From Phoronis australis (taxonomy: Eukaryota > Phoronida > Phoronidae), in NCBI GenBank assembly GCA_002633005.1, contig NMRA01000739.1, positions 1-50,295 of the forward strand: a stretch of DNA of 50,295 nt, in the 5' to 3' direction. How positions within the stretch are numbered: position 1 is the first letter of the stretch; each line of letters begins with the position of its first letter. A program made the translations under genes and the position numbers. The notes under the pieces are model-generated. The model saw only the letters and a list, made by a program, of their open reading frames with translations. It was not told the origin of the DNA and made no database searches. Below are positions 1-12,339 of the stretch, piece by piece.

Positions 1-40
<40 letters not shown>
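1..40. repeat. (AT)n microsatellite, runs off window edge
   Basis: Twenty uninterrupted AT dinucleotides are seen from the first base, so the true left end lies outside the window. Confidence 0.97.
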
Positions 41-42
<2 letters not shown>

Positions 43-640
43 CAAATCACTACTTTGTTAATAGTAACTCCATAGGTAAGCTATTGCCAATGTGTTAAGA
101 TCTGGGATTTTCAATGCTGGTTTTACAATTTAGAACACGAGCAAGTTAAGGAGTTAAGGTGGGCCTGTGATGCCCGGGTTTTCGCCATTGTGGACACGCC
201 TTTCTTTCTGTGAAAACAATAGGGGTGGAAAGCCGACAAGCTATCGATCCCAGCAATCTTCGCAAAATTGTTAACTCGGAAGTCCATAGATCAATTTCTG
301 CCAACCGCCTACTGCAGTGAGATTTCTCCTCCAATGTGGTTTTAACGCAAACAGTCCTCGGGCCTTGGTCATTAAGTCCGCTTTGAGTCAGCATGACATA
401 CCGAAGGTCACAAACTCGGTTTCAGATAACTTTGGCTTGAATCCTTGGCGAAGAATCGACAAGTTTACCATAAATTTACAAAAACGCACCACAAATCCTG
501 TAGATTTTGTAATATTACGATTCAGGATAAAGCGAATGAACCTACATGTACCGCATAACAACCCCCCAAATGTTACAAACCTGAATACAGTCTATGGTTA
601 CGGTCCTAAGACACTCTTAGGTAACTCTTGAATTATTTGC
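41..640. other. no recognisable gene
   Basis: Open frames here are short and lack a convincing start, splice context or family match. The last part (from about 640) begins the duplicated block that carries the first TLDc exon. If the gene structure at 35958-39428 is a guide, this stretch is intron of the upstream TLDc paralogue. Confidence 0.5.
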
Positions 641-832
641 TGGCTTAAGATTTGTCTCAGTGGGTCAAATTTCTCTTAACGCCGAAATTTGCTTTCTTTT
701 TTTTTTTTCTTAATGTTCGTAACGCCCTAGTAAAACAACGCTATTAGAAACGAAATGAACATGGCCAGGAGCAGCTTCATACCAATATACGTATATTGAA
801 GAACATCTTAATTACAGCGCGTTGTATTCCAG

Positions 833-1377
833 AGTCCATCGAGTGTTCAGCACTGTTGTCCGATCAGCAGGTGTCGCAAATCCGCCAGTACTTACCCAAC
901 AGGACGTTTAAATTGCTCTACCGAGCGACCCGTGACGGCATGGTGGGTACAGCTTTCCACCAACTGTGCGACAATAAGGGCCCGACTGTCACCATAGGTA
1001 AAGAAGCTACGAACGGCACGATATATGGGGGTTACGCATCTCGGTTCTGGGAATCAAGTGCATTTATGGACTACGGAAAAGACAGCGATGCGTTTTTGTT
1101 TCGTATTTGCGAATCGAATTGCGCCAGCAAACGATTTAACGTGAAGTCAACACTCAGCGATTTTGCTCTCTTTTTTCGAACCAGCAACGGGCCGTCGTTT
1201 GGCTTCAACCGAGACTTGAGTTTCTTCTCTGGATCCTACAGCTACAACGCAACCTCTAAGTACTTTGCCAGCGATGGTTACTGTTCCGAAATAAATCTCA
1301 CTTACTTCGGGTCACCTGTTGGTTGTGGACAAAATGTCAAATGGGCGGACGTCGAGGTTTATGCTGTTAACCCATAG
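833..1377 (+). CDS. TLDc-domain protein, terminal exon (partial gene)
   Basis: This is the last coding exon of a TLDc-domain gene. The acceptor is the pyrimidine-rich TGTATTCCAG ending at 832, and the exon opens with two bases that complete a codon (phase 1), matching the four TLDc exons at 35958-39428. It encodes about 180 residues, one whole TLDc domain: KLLYRATRDGM, FHQLC, GPTVTIG, IYGGYASR, AFLFRIC, GPSFGFNRDL, SGSYSYNATSKYFA and the C-terminal VKWADVEVYAV, then stop TAG at 1375-1377. Five cysteines and an N-A-T glycosylation sequon are present, which suits an exported protein. The in-frame TTG codons upstream lie in the intron and are not starts. Upstream exons must be left of the window. 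The protein is clearly similar along its length to the terminal exon at 38872-39428, and the flanks are homologous too, so this is a tandem gene copy. TLDc proteins known from vertebrates (OXR1, NCOA7, TBC1D24) are intracellular; the role here is not known. Confidence 0.88.
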
Positions 1378-1692
1378 CCGATTAATTAGACCGACAATGA
1401 GTAATTCATAATGCAATGCTTAAAAGAATTATTCTTATTATTATGACCTAAGCAAAATACATTTTCGAGCCTGAAATGTGGTACCCATTTTTTAATATAC
1501 AATGTCAAGCTTTTCGGTAACATTAGGATGTTGCCCCCGCATAATAATTTAGGGACATTTTCTAAGGTAACCGAAATGCGGGACCCCCTTTTTCAGTACA
1601 AAAGTCCGCTCTCCGGTCAATGCCTGGCAGGATCATTTCTGATTATTATGAGTTCCCCGCTTTTTGTGACTTTATGATGAGATCCCTATCTT

Positions 1693-1698
1693 AATAAA
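1693..1698 (+). terminator. candidate polyadenylation signal
   Basis: AATAAA lies 316 bp after the TLDc stop codon. The duplicated locus has lost this hexamer at the matching place (near 39725), so use of the site is uncertain. Confidence 0.35.
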
Positions 1699-2229
1699 GG
1701 TGGCTGAACCTGCTTAACTGGCGACATGAATCTTAAAAGTCCCCGCAGCCGCTATGAGAATTTTCTACACGTAAGGCGGCGTGGACCTAATGAGAGGTGT
1801 ATTTGCATTATGAATGGTACATTTAGTGGGAAATTAAATTATGGTAATAGTTTTCACGACTTTTTCATCTCTACACGAATAAAAAGTCTTGACAGGTGAG
1901 CTGCTCTCAGAAGATTATCTTTTGTGCTTATAATGTCACTAAAAACTTGTCTTCGTCCACACGTCTACACAAGCTTTTCCCGTAAAAATCTCTTTTTACC
2001 TCGTTACGTCAGGAAAATTCAAAATCAAAGGTTTCTTAAAACAATGCCTACTACTGTCGCTTAACGAGGCTATGAGACAGTGTTCTGTACAAGAAACAAG
2101 TTTTTGATTTCGAACACCTTCCAATATAAAATTGGCCCAAACCTTATTCCTTGGTCAAACGGAAACAACTTATGATACTGAAGGAAACTTGCATTGTCTT
2201 TTCATTCGAGACCATGCACAGACAATAAA

Positions 2230-3720
2230 GTAATGCACAGGTCCGTAGCCAGCATTGCACAGGGGGTGGTCTAATGTGTAGAACAATGGACCTTTGATAT
2301 TTTGCAAAGGTTGACACTGTAGAGTTTTAGGTAAGGCCCTTGACGCAACTTAATTTGGGGGAAGGAAATCTGAATACACAACTATGACTCTAAGCTGTGT
2401 GCTTGAGATGATACGGAAGCGACAATACCGTGACGTTTGCTAGTAAAGAATTTAACTCAAATTCGGATGTGTAATGTGGTTCAGAAAGAGAACGTTCTCG
2501 CATTATTTTCCTCCAAACTTTCAAATCAGGCGTACTTCAATGAGTAATTAGAACACGTTATATAATCAGACTGAATTTTTTAGTCTGAAAATGACTTGAC
2601 GATATTTTTCATCTTGTTGTATTTTTGGTTGTTACTTACATCGTTGGAAATTGGAACAGCCCACTACTCTCTAGGCTTACTATCCCAAAGGTCCACTACT
2701 CCCAAAACATCTAATATTTGGAACTCCCACATAATTTCTGTACTTTTGCATGAAAAAGTAAACAATACTTTGGTAATTAGATGCGCTGAGTGGTGTACCT
2801 ACAGTGTACAAAATGTACATGTTTCACGAAAACACCCTTCGAGTATTATAAGATTTCATGGTCAAAAATGAGACAGTGCGTTCTTGCATTTTTAAAGGAA
2901 TACCAAACCCAGATTAGACCTACATGTATTAACAGACAATAGAAATTACTTTCCCGTCCAGTTTTCTGCAACAAAATAACACTCCGTAAACCATGGCGAC
3001 CCTCAAAAGTTTTCGTAAAAAATTGAAAACTCCTTTCAAATTTAGCTAAACGAGCAAGTGTGGCCTATTGCTATTTGCGAATTGCACGGCAACTGTGGGA
3101 AAAGACCACCCACCAGGGACCATAATGCCCAAGCTGTGACGTGGGGTGTATGAATATGCAATTGATGACTTCCTTTAAAAACATTCTGAAACCATTTTTA
3201 ATGATTTCCACAAATCCTCGTTCTCTCAATTTCTGAAGCGTCATTGGCGCCAATCTTGAAAGACAAAAGCAGAAACCAACTAAAAATTCTAATACCCACT
3301 ATCTCACGAATTGGACATTATGGTCAAGGCGGTTGGTCTTTTCCCCAAAAATGCCGTGTAACTCTCTAACAAAGTAGGTCATGCTTTCACCTTTAGCAGT
3401 CTTCGACAGGAGTTTTCTAATTTTCCTCAAAACTTTTGAGAGTTGTCGAACCGTTACAGAGATTATTATTTATTTCAGAGTTCCGGATAAGAAAGTCCTT
3501 CTAGTATCTGTTAATGGGCCGAAACCGGGTTTGGTATTCTTATAATTGGACGACTGACCCCGGTGATGCATTATCAGGTGGCAGACCAAGGATTGGTGTA
3601 AATCATCACAGAAATTACTATCATTTTAAAGGAATACGAAGAAGCAATGTTGATTAATTATCAGCCGCATTGCATTCATCAAATCCATCTCAAGGTCACG
3701 TCATTTGATAGCGCGACTGA
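2230..3720. repeat. dispersed block homologous to 21990-23340
   Basis: Shared words include CCAGAAAGAGAACRTT-like text, TTTCAAATCAGRCGTRCTT, GGATAAGAAAGTCC and the stretch ending TTTTGAGAGTTGTCGA. The order of sub-blocks differs: 3160-3560 corresponds to 22060-22380 and 2230-2870 corresponds to 22570-23100, that is, swapped. The open frame at 2596-2871 begins at a TTG inside this repeat and is not supported as a gene. Confidence 0.7.
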
Positions 3721-4350
3721 ACTAGTTTAGAGCCACTGCTCCTCAACCTCACACGACGGAACCGGTCGAATCTGAATGAAGTTAGAGAGGTACATGTACC
3801 CTGCCCCTGACAATCTTCACAAAGACACAGTGTCCCATTTAGTCTTCTTAAATTTAAAACCGCCGTTGGCCACCGCAACCCTGACCCGTGCCTCAGATGG
3901 TGTCCGTGCTTGAGACTGAGTCACGATTGGCAGTTTTTGGAACTGAGCTCATTTTTTAAACGAAGCAACCATTGCTTTACAGTGTACGACAATCCAACTC
4001 TTGCACAAACGTTTACTACCTGATGGACAAAATTAAAATACTTTATTCATGTCAGTTCAGACTCATTATCAAACAATCAGAGCAATGTATTATCGGAGTT
4101 CTGGTTTCTTCGAACAAGCGGAGCAGTGGACAATCGGAGTAGTGACGTTTAACTTTGTAAACCTCTTCCATCAAATGCGTTGTTCGTATGAAATCCGCAA
4201 GACTGTGTATCATTGGCACTAATTTACAAGAAATACTTTTTTCGTTGACCAATATTTCTTTACGTACAATATAGACCTACGTTTCGCTCATACTGTGAAT
4301 ATGCTCGTCAGTGTTTTCTCAGGGCAAGAACATACATGTACGGTAGATAA
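3721..4350. other. no recognisable gene
   Basis: Only short, unsupported frames on both strands. Nothing recognisable up to the MITE boundary at 4351. Confidence 0.5.
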
Positions 4351-5023
4351 GGCCCAGTCATACAGCCGATTACGCATGAATCACTCATGAATCACGCACA
4401 GATTTTCGCTTATGCGTGAAGCTTGCGTCGTATGCGTAATTGGTCGGTGGAACCAACGTGGAGCATCAGTGAATGTAAGTGGATGTACATGTACGTCGAG
4501 TGGGGTGTGTGTGCGCGATTTTGAGTTTTGAACGGTTCAAAAATTTTCCAACGCACAACTCTGCGTCGGTGTGCGTAATTCGTGAGTTGACGTGCGTAGT
4601 TCATGCGTCGAGTATGCGTGATTATGCGCTGGACACGCGTTTGCCATCAGTGCTTATGTGTCAGAACTGGTTCGAAATCACGCACGTCCACGTCCGTCCA
4701 CTGACTGCCCCACCTTCATATCACGCATGAAATACGCATATATGATCCGTTAGTGATTCATGAGCGAGGAATGCGTCGAAGGTTCGTGGAATACCATATC
4801 ATTTTGGCTTGTATGCGTCGATATGCGCGATATGTCAGTGATTCATTAGTGATTGTAAGTGATATGTGCGTGGGCTATTGATGATTCGTCAGTTATTTTT
4901 CAGTGATTTCTAACCTCTACACCCGGAAAATTTGGTCAATTTCTCGACGATCAAAACACGCACGAATTGAATTTGTGCGTGTTGTATGAGTGATTCATGC
5001 GTGATCGGCTGTATGACTGGGCC
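4351..5023. mobile_element. MITE with about 50-bp terminal inverted repeats
   Basis: The left end GGCCCAGTCATACAGCCGAT and the right end, its reverse complement at 5004-5023, are inverted copies. Pairing continues through ATGAATCACTCAT-type sequence for about 50 bp with a few mismatches. The 673-bp body is built from repeated ATGCGT / ACGCAT words and has no transposase. The flanks (GATAA on the left, TTTAAA on the right) do not give a clear target duplication, so I leave the superfamily open. Two small frames in the body (4410-4604 and 4479-4730) are by-products of the repeat. Confidence 0.85.
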
Positions 5024-6137
5024 TTTAAATGTGTGGTTTTTGTTTGCTCAACTACGGAGGACTGTCTTTAGTGAACTTACAGTCGACCTGTACCGGATTT
5101 AAAAGACTGGAAAAGCACACACACACGTGTTCACGAGTATTCATGTCAATCCATCAATCCAGAATCAAAGTGGACACTGGACGAACAACAATAATTTGAG
5201 GATCGCCTTCAATGGCGTAATTAGAAAATTCTTGCACTTTACTATACCGTAAAACAAGTATACCAAGATAACAGATAACAAACATATTTTCTGTTGTTTT
5301 GTTTCTCTGTCAATTTTAATTTTTGGGTGTTCTTTGGCTGCTCTATAGCTTAGCTATTTATAGACATTTACTTTTAGACTTTCTTGTTACCCTAAAGTGT
5401 ATCGTTCACCAAATAGGTGAATTTTACGTAGTTAAATTATGTGCGTAAGATACTAAATACACAAAACGTACCCAGATTGGCGTAGACGAAGTAATATCCG
5501 ATCCCAAATTAGGCTACGTTTTGTATTCATACCATACGCTTCGAATTCGTAAGTTCCTACCATTTCTTGGGCAGATTTTTCAAATACTTCACTCAGACTG
5601 TTCACGGTGGGATCACTTCCTATATGTACGTAGCTATGCGTTAGGTTACAAGTTTCCTCTAGTTAAAGAAACAATTTAAATGTAAAGATTTATTACCTTA
5701 GAAGAGATAACAAAGATGTTAACAACGATAACTGTGCGATGAAGTTGTAACATCTCCTGAAATTAGTTAAACAACGGCAATATTTGATATTTTACTTACT
5801 GAGGAATGGGCGCCTGAGTTGCAGACGATATAATACTTAGCAATTGAAAACTGAGACAAAAGTGTCATAGAATTAACAATCCTGTTCCAGACGTTACGTC
5901 TGAGACATGATTGCATGTCGAGTGTCATTTACACTACAAACTTGTAGTACTTCAAACTATGTTCAGAAAGCTTGGTGATCGAACCGGCTAACTACGTCGA
6001 GTCGGCATTGACCTACCTTTTGAACGTTCCATGTCAGAGGTCACTGTTGTAGTAGTGCGGGAGGTGATTACTGAAAACATTATTACATGGTTGTATTTCC
6101 CTCGACTGATTCAACGCGTATGGTATAATTCTTGTTA
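5024..6137. other. no recognisable gene
   Basis: AT-rich, with no frame above 60 codons and no repeat structure that I can see. Confidence 0.5.
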
Positions 6138-6386
6138 GAGGCGTAAAGTATTCAGTTTATTTGCGGCCTAAATTGCATGTAATTAGTTGAGGCGCAAATA
6201 AATTATTTGTGTCGTAAAGTAATTATTTGCAACGTAAAATAAAATAGTGCTACGCAGAGTAATTTTTTACAGCGTTAATCGATTGTTTGCGGAGTAAGGT
6301 AATTACATGTAATTGCTACGTGAAGAAATTATTTGCAGCGTAATGTGATTATTTGCCGCGTAAAGTAATTATTTGCGACGTAAAGA
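6138..6386. repeat. degenerate tandem array, about 20-22 bp unit
   Basis: Variants of TAATTATTTGCGRCGTAAAG recur about ten times, best preserved at 6325-6386. A partial reverse-oriented remnant (ATAATTACTTCACTTTACGTT) follows at about 6448-6470. Confidence 0.8.
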
Positions 6387-7120
6387 AACTTTTAGCGCCC
6401 CCCATAACTACTTAATTAATTAACGTAATAAATACATAACGCCATAAATAATTACTTCACTTTACGTTACAACTCTAAAAAGAATTAATTTACGCGACTA
6501 CTACCTGTCACACTGAACAACAAGAGAGCCCCGTACATGTAGGTAATTTGGCTATGTAGTATCGGTGGTATATTTTCCATTGGATAAGTAAGGGGCTGGT
6601 ATTGAAAAGCTAACGCGCTAAATAAACTTGTTTTATCAGAAAATAATATTGACCAATTATGTTTCATTTTGAGGTGCATTAACACTTTAGCATCAATGCG
6701 TATCCTATGACATATAATTATTAATGTTGTCCGGGTACTGTTCAGACTGGCATGTTGTATGATTGCCATGTTTTTAAACGATCATCACAGTGTACATCAC
6801 CGCTGCACCAGGAACGAACACGACTCAAGCAGCAGTGACAGTATTCCCAGAGTACTGGGCCATCTGCACAGGAATGGCTTTGGTGGCAAACAATATTCTA
6901 TCCCTTCACATGCAGGTACATGTATGCTTTGAAGTCAAGCCAAGAAATGCTTGATTCCCAATGGAATCCAACCGGTTTTAAAGGGTTCCTGCCGTGAATT
7001 TTCTTAGTTTTTTTAAGTTTCAGTTAACATGACATGAATACCATACAAATTTGATTAAGTAAACACTTTTGTGCCAAATAGTCACGATTTTTACTTTTTT
7101 AAGAAACAAGTTAGTTGTAT
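6387..7120. other. no recognisable gene
   Basis: Contains the reversed remnant of the preceding array, then sequence with short frames only. The region 6780-6915 reads openly in two + frames and is followed by a GT, but I recognise neither protein. Confidence 0.4.
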
Positions 7121-10102
7121 AGTAAGTCATTTAGGACGCCTAATTTTGCGGCTCCTCGATCGGTCGAAGATCATGAATACGAAAGGAAAGGTCAAAGGTC
7201 ATATGTAATGGATGCAATCGGAAGGTCATATCATCCGCCTACCACATGGAGGTGCCAATGACGTCACAACTCATTACGTAATAGGTTTAATTGGACCCAT
7301 TAGAGAGGCTCCTCGATCCAAGGCCATCGTCATGCGTGTAAGCAGGAAACGTCGGTAAACCGGAGGGAAGATGAAGTCGAATTGAATTCCACGTGGCAGC
7401 TGACGTGATTAGGCAGGTTAGGGCGTGTCACCATGCATCATCCGGATGTTATGAAACTAAAAAGACGTTAAGTACGTTGTGTTTGTTCAACTGATGGAGA
7501 GCCGAAAAAAAATAAGGATTATGTTGCTGAATATGAACAAAGAGTAAATTACCTTATTTCGCGTGAGCCAAGTGCTGTCGTTGTAGTATCTTCTTGGTTC
7601 TTTCACATCTCTCGACAACAAAAGTCGCACCATAGACATCACATAGTACGGGAACGCGCCATTCAGATACATGCAGTTCGCGTTGTCAATATGGCGTCGT
7701 ATTACAACTATTACATGTAATTGGAGAGTGTTACACAGGACAAAAATGGCTGAAAACACTGGGAGCCCTACGGCATCAGTCAGAAAATCGGCGGACTCGC
7801 AATATTATGCTCGCAGTCAGAGTTAAGCCTTTTGGCCCTCCCTTTCAGTTATTAAGTATCCGTCCACGGATCCACCGACCACAGTACAGCCAACAAGCGG
7901 CAAGGAAGGGGGTCAGTCATTCAGAACCATGTTCAGTCTAATAAATCATATTAGGGATGAGAGAAATTGGGTAAAGTATGACACCACAGAGTTAAGTGGT
8001 TTAGGAGATACAAGGGAAGACTTCTGGGGGGCAAAATGAGGCAATTTCTTGATTCGGATTGAGTCGTTTTTGATTTACATTTTCTAGTACAGTTTCTGCT
8101 TCAAACAGAATCTGTTCTGGATAATTTTGATATCACATGAAGGGTTCACGACCAATGTAAGCAAAAACGGCATCGACACTAAAAAATATAGGTTACCATG
8201 GTAACATTGGAATTGTTTCCGTGGAGGTGCTTGTTAAAAAGCTGCAGTAAGTTATATTCCCTTATAACGAAGATGCCCCCACGAGAAAACTGAAAATATT
8301 AACGTGGGTATGTAGAAGACTCCATGCCCTTGAAATTGTTACAAAAAAACTTTGTCAGCCCTTCATGCAGGCTTGGTAATAGGTATCTGAATTTCACTAT
8401 TTTCAGATCGCACATAATGTGTATTTGTCATGTTGAATCAGTCACTAGTTGTGCGCCATTTCTGCGCTCTAAAATGCCGTGGTATAATACAACAATTAAA
8501 AGAATTGGTTTGATTAAATCTTTTTAATTGATTATAAGGATAAAAGCAGTTCCCATTAAATTATGAAATTATACTAGATTTGTTCATCCAGCTCATTGAA
8601 TACCAAACTACAGCATACAGTATGCGTTAGTTGAATGATGGATGATCTGAAATGCTGGTTTGCGAATTTATCTATTTATCTGTCACTGCCAGTCGCATCA
8701 ATTGTGGTATTAATTTTCAGGGCATAGAGTCTCCTACATACCGATGTTAGTAATTTCAGTTTTCTCGTAGGGGCAACTTCGCTATCAGGGTATAACTTTC
8801 TGCTGGTTTTTAACAAGCACCTCCACGGAAACAGTTCCAGTGTTACCATGGTAACCGATATTTTATAGTGTCGACGCAGTTCTTGCATACATTGGTCATG
8901 AACCCATCCTGTGATGTCAAAATTATTCAGAACGGATTCTGTTTGAAACATAAACTGTACTAGAAAATGCAGTCAAAAATGACTTATTTCTCATCAACAA
9001 ATTGCCTCATTTTGCACCCCAGAAAACTTCCATTGTATCTCCTAGACCACCAAACTGTGGTGTTATACTTCAGCCAATTTTTCTCGGCCGTAATGTGATT
9101 TATTAGACTGAACATGGCTCTGAATGGCTGACCCCCCACCTTGCCGTTTGTTGGCTGTACTGTGGTCGGTGGATCCGTGGACGGATACTTAATAGCTCAA
9201 AGGCAGGCCCAAAAAGTTTAACTCTTTGGCTGCAAGCATAACACTGCGACCCCGCCTACATTCTTACTTATGCCGTAGGGCTCCCGGTGTTTTCCGACAA
9301 TTTCGTCTTGTGTAGCACTCTCCAATATGGCGTCATATTGACAACGCGAGCTGCATGTATCTGAGATGCGCGCGCCCGGTCTATGTGATGTCTATGGTGC
9401 GACTTCTGTTGTTGAGAGATGTTAGAGAATCAAGGGGATACTACAACGACGACACTTGGCGCACGCGAAATAAGGTAAACCACCCTTTGTTAATATTCAG
9501 CAATGAAATCCCTACTTTGTTTCGGTTCTCGATCAGTTGAACAAACACAACGTACATCTTTTTAGTTTCATAACATCCGGGTCATGAATGGTGCCACGCC
9601 CTAACCTGCCTGATCACGCCAACAGCCACGTGATTTCCAATTCGACTAGATTTTAGCTAGGTCCTAGCGTAGGTCCTAGCGTCACTGAACGCAGTCCCGG
9701 TTACACGCATGGCGTTGACCTTGCATCGAGGTTCCTCTCTGACGTGTCTAATAACATATTGCGTAATGAGGTGTGACGTCATTGACACTTCCGCCTGGTA
9801 GACAGATGATGTCCCTTCCGATTGCATCCATCACACGTGACATTTGAACTTTCCTTTCGGATTGATCACCTTTGATCGAGGAGCCGCAAAAACGGGCCAC
9901 AAAAGCATCGAGGTGCCTCTCTAACAGATCCAATTAAACCTATTACGTAATGAGGTGTGACGTCATTGACACTTCCGTGTGGTAGGCGGATGATGTCCCA
10001 TCCGATTGCATCAATCACATGTGACCTTTGACCTTTTCTTTCGGATTTATGACCTTCGACCGATCGAGGAGCCGCAAAAATAGGCGTCCTAAATGACTTA
10101 CT
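7121..10102. mobile_element. 3-kb foldback element with about 1.2-1.4 kb inverted arms
   Basis: The left arm begins AGTAAGTCATTTAGGACGCC and the right arm ends with its exact reverse complement at 10083-10102. Pairing with mismatches and indels runs through GCGGCTCCTCGATCGGTCGA, CTCATTACGTAATAGGTTTA, the YVMSMVRLLL-encoding stretch and GTTACCATGGTAAC to about 8342 on the left and 8698 on the right, leaving a loop of about 355 bp. The right arm carries two tandem copies of an outer unit of about 190 bp (9705-9893 and 9894-10085) where the left arm has one. No transposase is recognisable. The similar small frames at 7487-7759 (-) and 9355-9540 (+) are the two arm copies of one stretch. The flanks do not show a clear target duplication. 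Confidence 0.85.
9705..10085. repeat. two tandem copies of outer arm unit
   Basis: GCATCGAGGT..CTCTCT, ATTGCGTAATGAGGTGTGAC / ATTACGTAATGAGGTGTGAC, TGACGTCATTGACACTTCCG and GATCGAGGAGCCGCAAAAA each appear twice about 190 bp apart. The left arm of the palindrome has a single copy. Confidence 0.8.
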
Positions 10103-11188
10103 TTACTACTCAAGTTTCCACCAAATGATGTAATGGGTGTAAGACGTTTGGTCAGTTGCATCTGCGGAAAAAAGCAGATCAGAAGACGAGGTCGATCTGT
10201 TGCTTGAACTGGACAGTTATTATGCAGGCAGAGACGGGCGTGGAAACGGGCATCACACTCAAGTACTTGAAGATCCAGACAATGAATTAAATTTCCCACT
10301 CAGCTAACTTTCGTCGGCTTTAAGGCCGTATGAGCCGCTCGATCCACTTGCACGAGAAATGCTACACACATACATGTATGTGAGCCACAACCAACTGAAC
10401 CAAGGGGCGGTCAATATTCACAAAACAGACACTTAATTCTCACTGACAAGAGCCACTGTATACTTGGGTGACTCGTGTAATTCTCCATGGCTATGATGGT
10501 ATGAAACCAGGGTGAAAACACAAAGCATTAGCCTATGTGTCTTAGCACTCCATCAAGAGACTGCATTACTCTATCTCTAGGACCAATTACTCCCAGCTCT
10601 ATCTGGAATGAAGGCTATTTGTGTGTTTGTTATAAAATTTGAAAATACACTTACATCGCAAAACCAATTTTGTGTTTGCTCAAAACACTATTCATTGATA
10701 TGTGCGGCTCACAAACCGATACTATTTCCGTTCAACTTTCGAGTATTTAGGAAATTTGAGCACAGAGACCTTCTCAGTCAAGTTGCTCTTACTACAGAGT
10801 CCACAAACGCACCTTTTATTTCTGAAAAAGGCGGCTGAGATGGCATTTCAACTATTACGTACAACTTCAATAACATAGTTTGAAAAATGGCTTGTTTCTT
10901 AGCAACAAATATATTAAAAGAATGTTAAATCACTTAAGATGTAAAATAAACTTCTTTTTGAGACACAGGGTCATGGTCTGAAATCTTTGAGTGGTATCCA
11001 GCGCCATCTTTTGTTTCCTTTTATCGGTAATCACACCAGTTTCAAAGGTAACAAAACAGAGAACGTTCAATAGAATACGTTTCCTAGGTACATGTATCAC
11101 TAAAATATGCTGCAGCTAATGCTGACAATTATACTGATGTAAATGATCATTATATATGTCACCGGCTTTTTGAAAAACATCACTAATG
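10103..11188. other. no recognisable gene
   Basis: Unique-looking sequence between two foldback elements. Open frames (for example 10608-10838 +) lack a recognisable product. Confidence 0.5.
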
Positions 11189-11309
11189 GTCCGGGAGCCA
11201 GGGGGTTGAACCTGGTTTTGCCGGAAAAAGTTTTTTTCTTTGCTGTTTCATGTAGCCTAGGGTTAAATAACTATGATTCAGGGGGGTGACTGTTCGCAAC
11301 CCTTGAGCA

Positions 11310-12060
11310 TATTTTTAAATATGCAAATTAAGGTCGCCATTATGCAAAATTCTATTTTTGCTTATAATTTCCTTACCAAGCACTGCAGCCCGATATATTT
11401 GACGTTTTACCCATGTTTTCATTGTCAACAAATTTGATAATGCAAGTTTTTAGGTGAATACATTGTCAATTTGCATAATTTATTCAAATTAAGGCCGCCA
11501 TTTTGCAAAATTCTATTTTTGCTTAGAGTTTCCTTACCAAGCACCGCAGCCAGATATTTTTGACATTTTTACTCACTTTTCCATGGTGAAAGAATTTAAT
11601 AGTGCAAGTTTTTGGTGAATACATTGTCAATTTGCATAATTTCTGCAAATTAAAGCCGCCAAAATTCAAAATTCTTCTTGTACTTATAGCTACTGTACCA
11701 TGCACCACAGATGAACTATCATGATACTTGCACCTATATTCTTTTGGTCAGTTAGTTTAATGAAATCGCTTTGCATGTTGTCGCATGATGAATTTGCATA
11801 ATTAATGCAAATTTGCAGAACTAATGCAAATTAAGGGAGCCATTATTAAAAATTTTACTTGTGCATATAGCTACTTGTGCTTATAGCTGCGGTAGCAAGC
11901 ACCACAGGTAAACTCTCCTGATATTTGAACCTATGTTCCTATGGTCAATTAGGTTAATGAAATCAGTTTGCAAGTTGCATGATAAATAACCCTAATTTAT
12001 GCAAGTAAAGGCAACCATTATCAAAAATTCTGTTTCTGCTCGTAACTTTCTTTCGGGGGG
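11310..12060. repeat. left-arm tandem array, about 165-bp unit, five copies
   Basis: The unit core (GCAAATTAAGGYCGCCATTA, CAAAATTCTATTTTTGCTTA, TTCCTTACCAAGCACTGCAG) starts near 11324, 11485, 11647, 11828 and 12000. Copies decay toward the element centre: the outer two are the most intact. Confidence 0.85.
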
Positions 12061-12339
12061 GCACCATATGTAAATTATTTTGGTATTAATTTTTACTGAT
12101 GAATTTAATGTAAACTGTTATTACATCATAGATATAAATAACCTGTAATTTATTACACAACATTACAAATTCTAGTTTTGTCTGATACCCAAGGTAAATG
12201 CAGTAGTAGATGACCAATTTGTTTAATTACATAAACCCAGGACATAACCTATCTAATGGAGACTAGTCATAAGTCAACACTCGGAAAGTAAGCACAGTAC
12301 AGTATAACGCGTTCAAGAGAATGTGGGGGGTATATAATT

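Larger units (their letters stand above)
640..2235 (+). repeat. segmental duplicate of 38690-40265
   Basis: Matching sequence starts in the intron upstream of the TLDc exon (shared CCCTAGTAAAACAACGCT and AAGAACATCTTAATTAC), runs through the exon and about 850 bp past its stop (shared ACCGAAATGCGGGACCCCC, GGACCTAATGAGAGGTG, TTGTCTTCGTCCACACG), and fades near a shared GAGACCATGCACAGA. Small indels are common. This is an old gene-level duplication and not a mobile insertion, because intron, exon and 3' flank are collinear. Confidence 0.85.

Noticed and set aside
2596-2871. A 91-codon frame with a signal-peptide-like start
   Set aside because: It starts at TTG, has no ATG at its start, and lies wholly in a dispersed block whose other copy near 22900-23100 does not keep the frame.
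6756-6930. Two overlapping open + frames ending near a GT
   Set aside because: Neither reading is recognisable and the acceptor is weak. No evidence chooses one as an exon.
7487-9540. Similar small proteins containing YVMSMVRLLL at 7487-7759 (-) and 9355-9540 (+)
   Set aside because: They are the two arm copies of one palindrome, so their similarity reflects DNA duplication and not protein selection.
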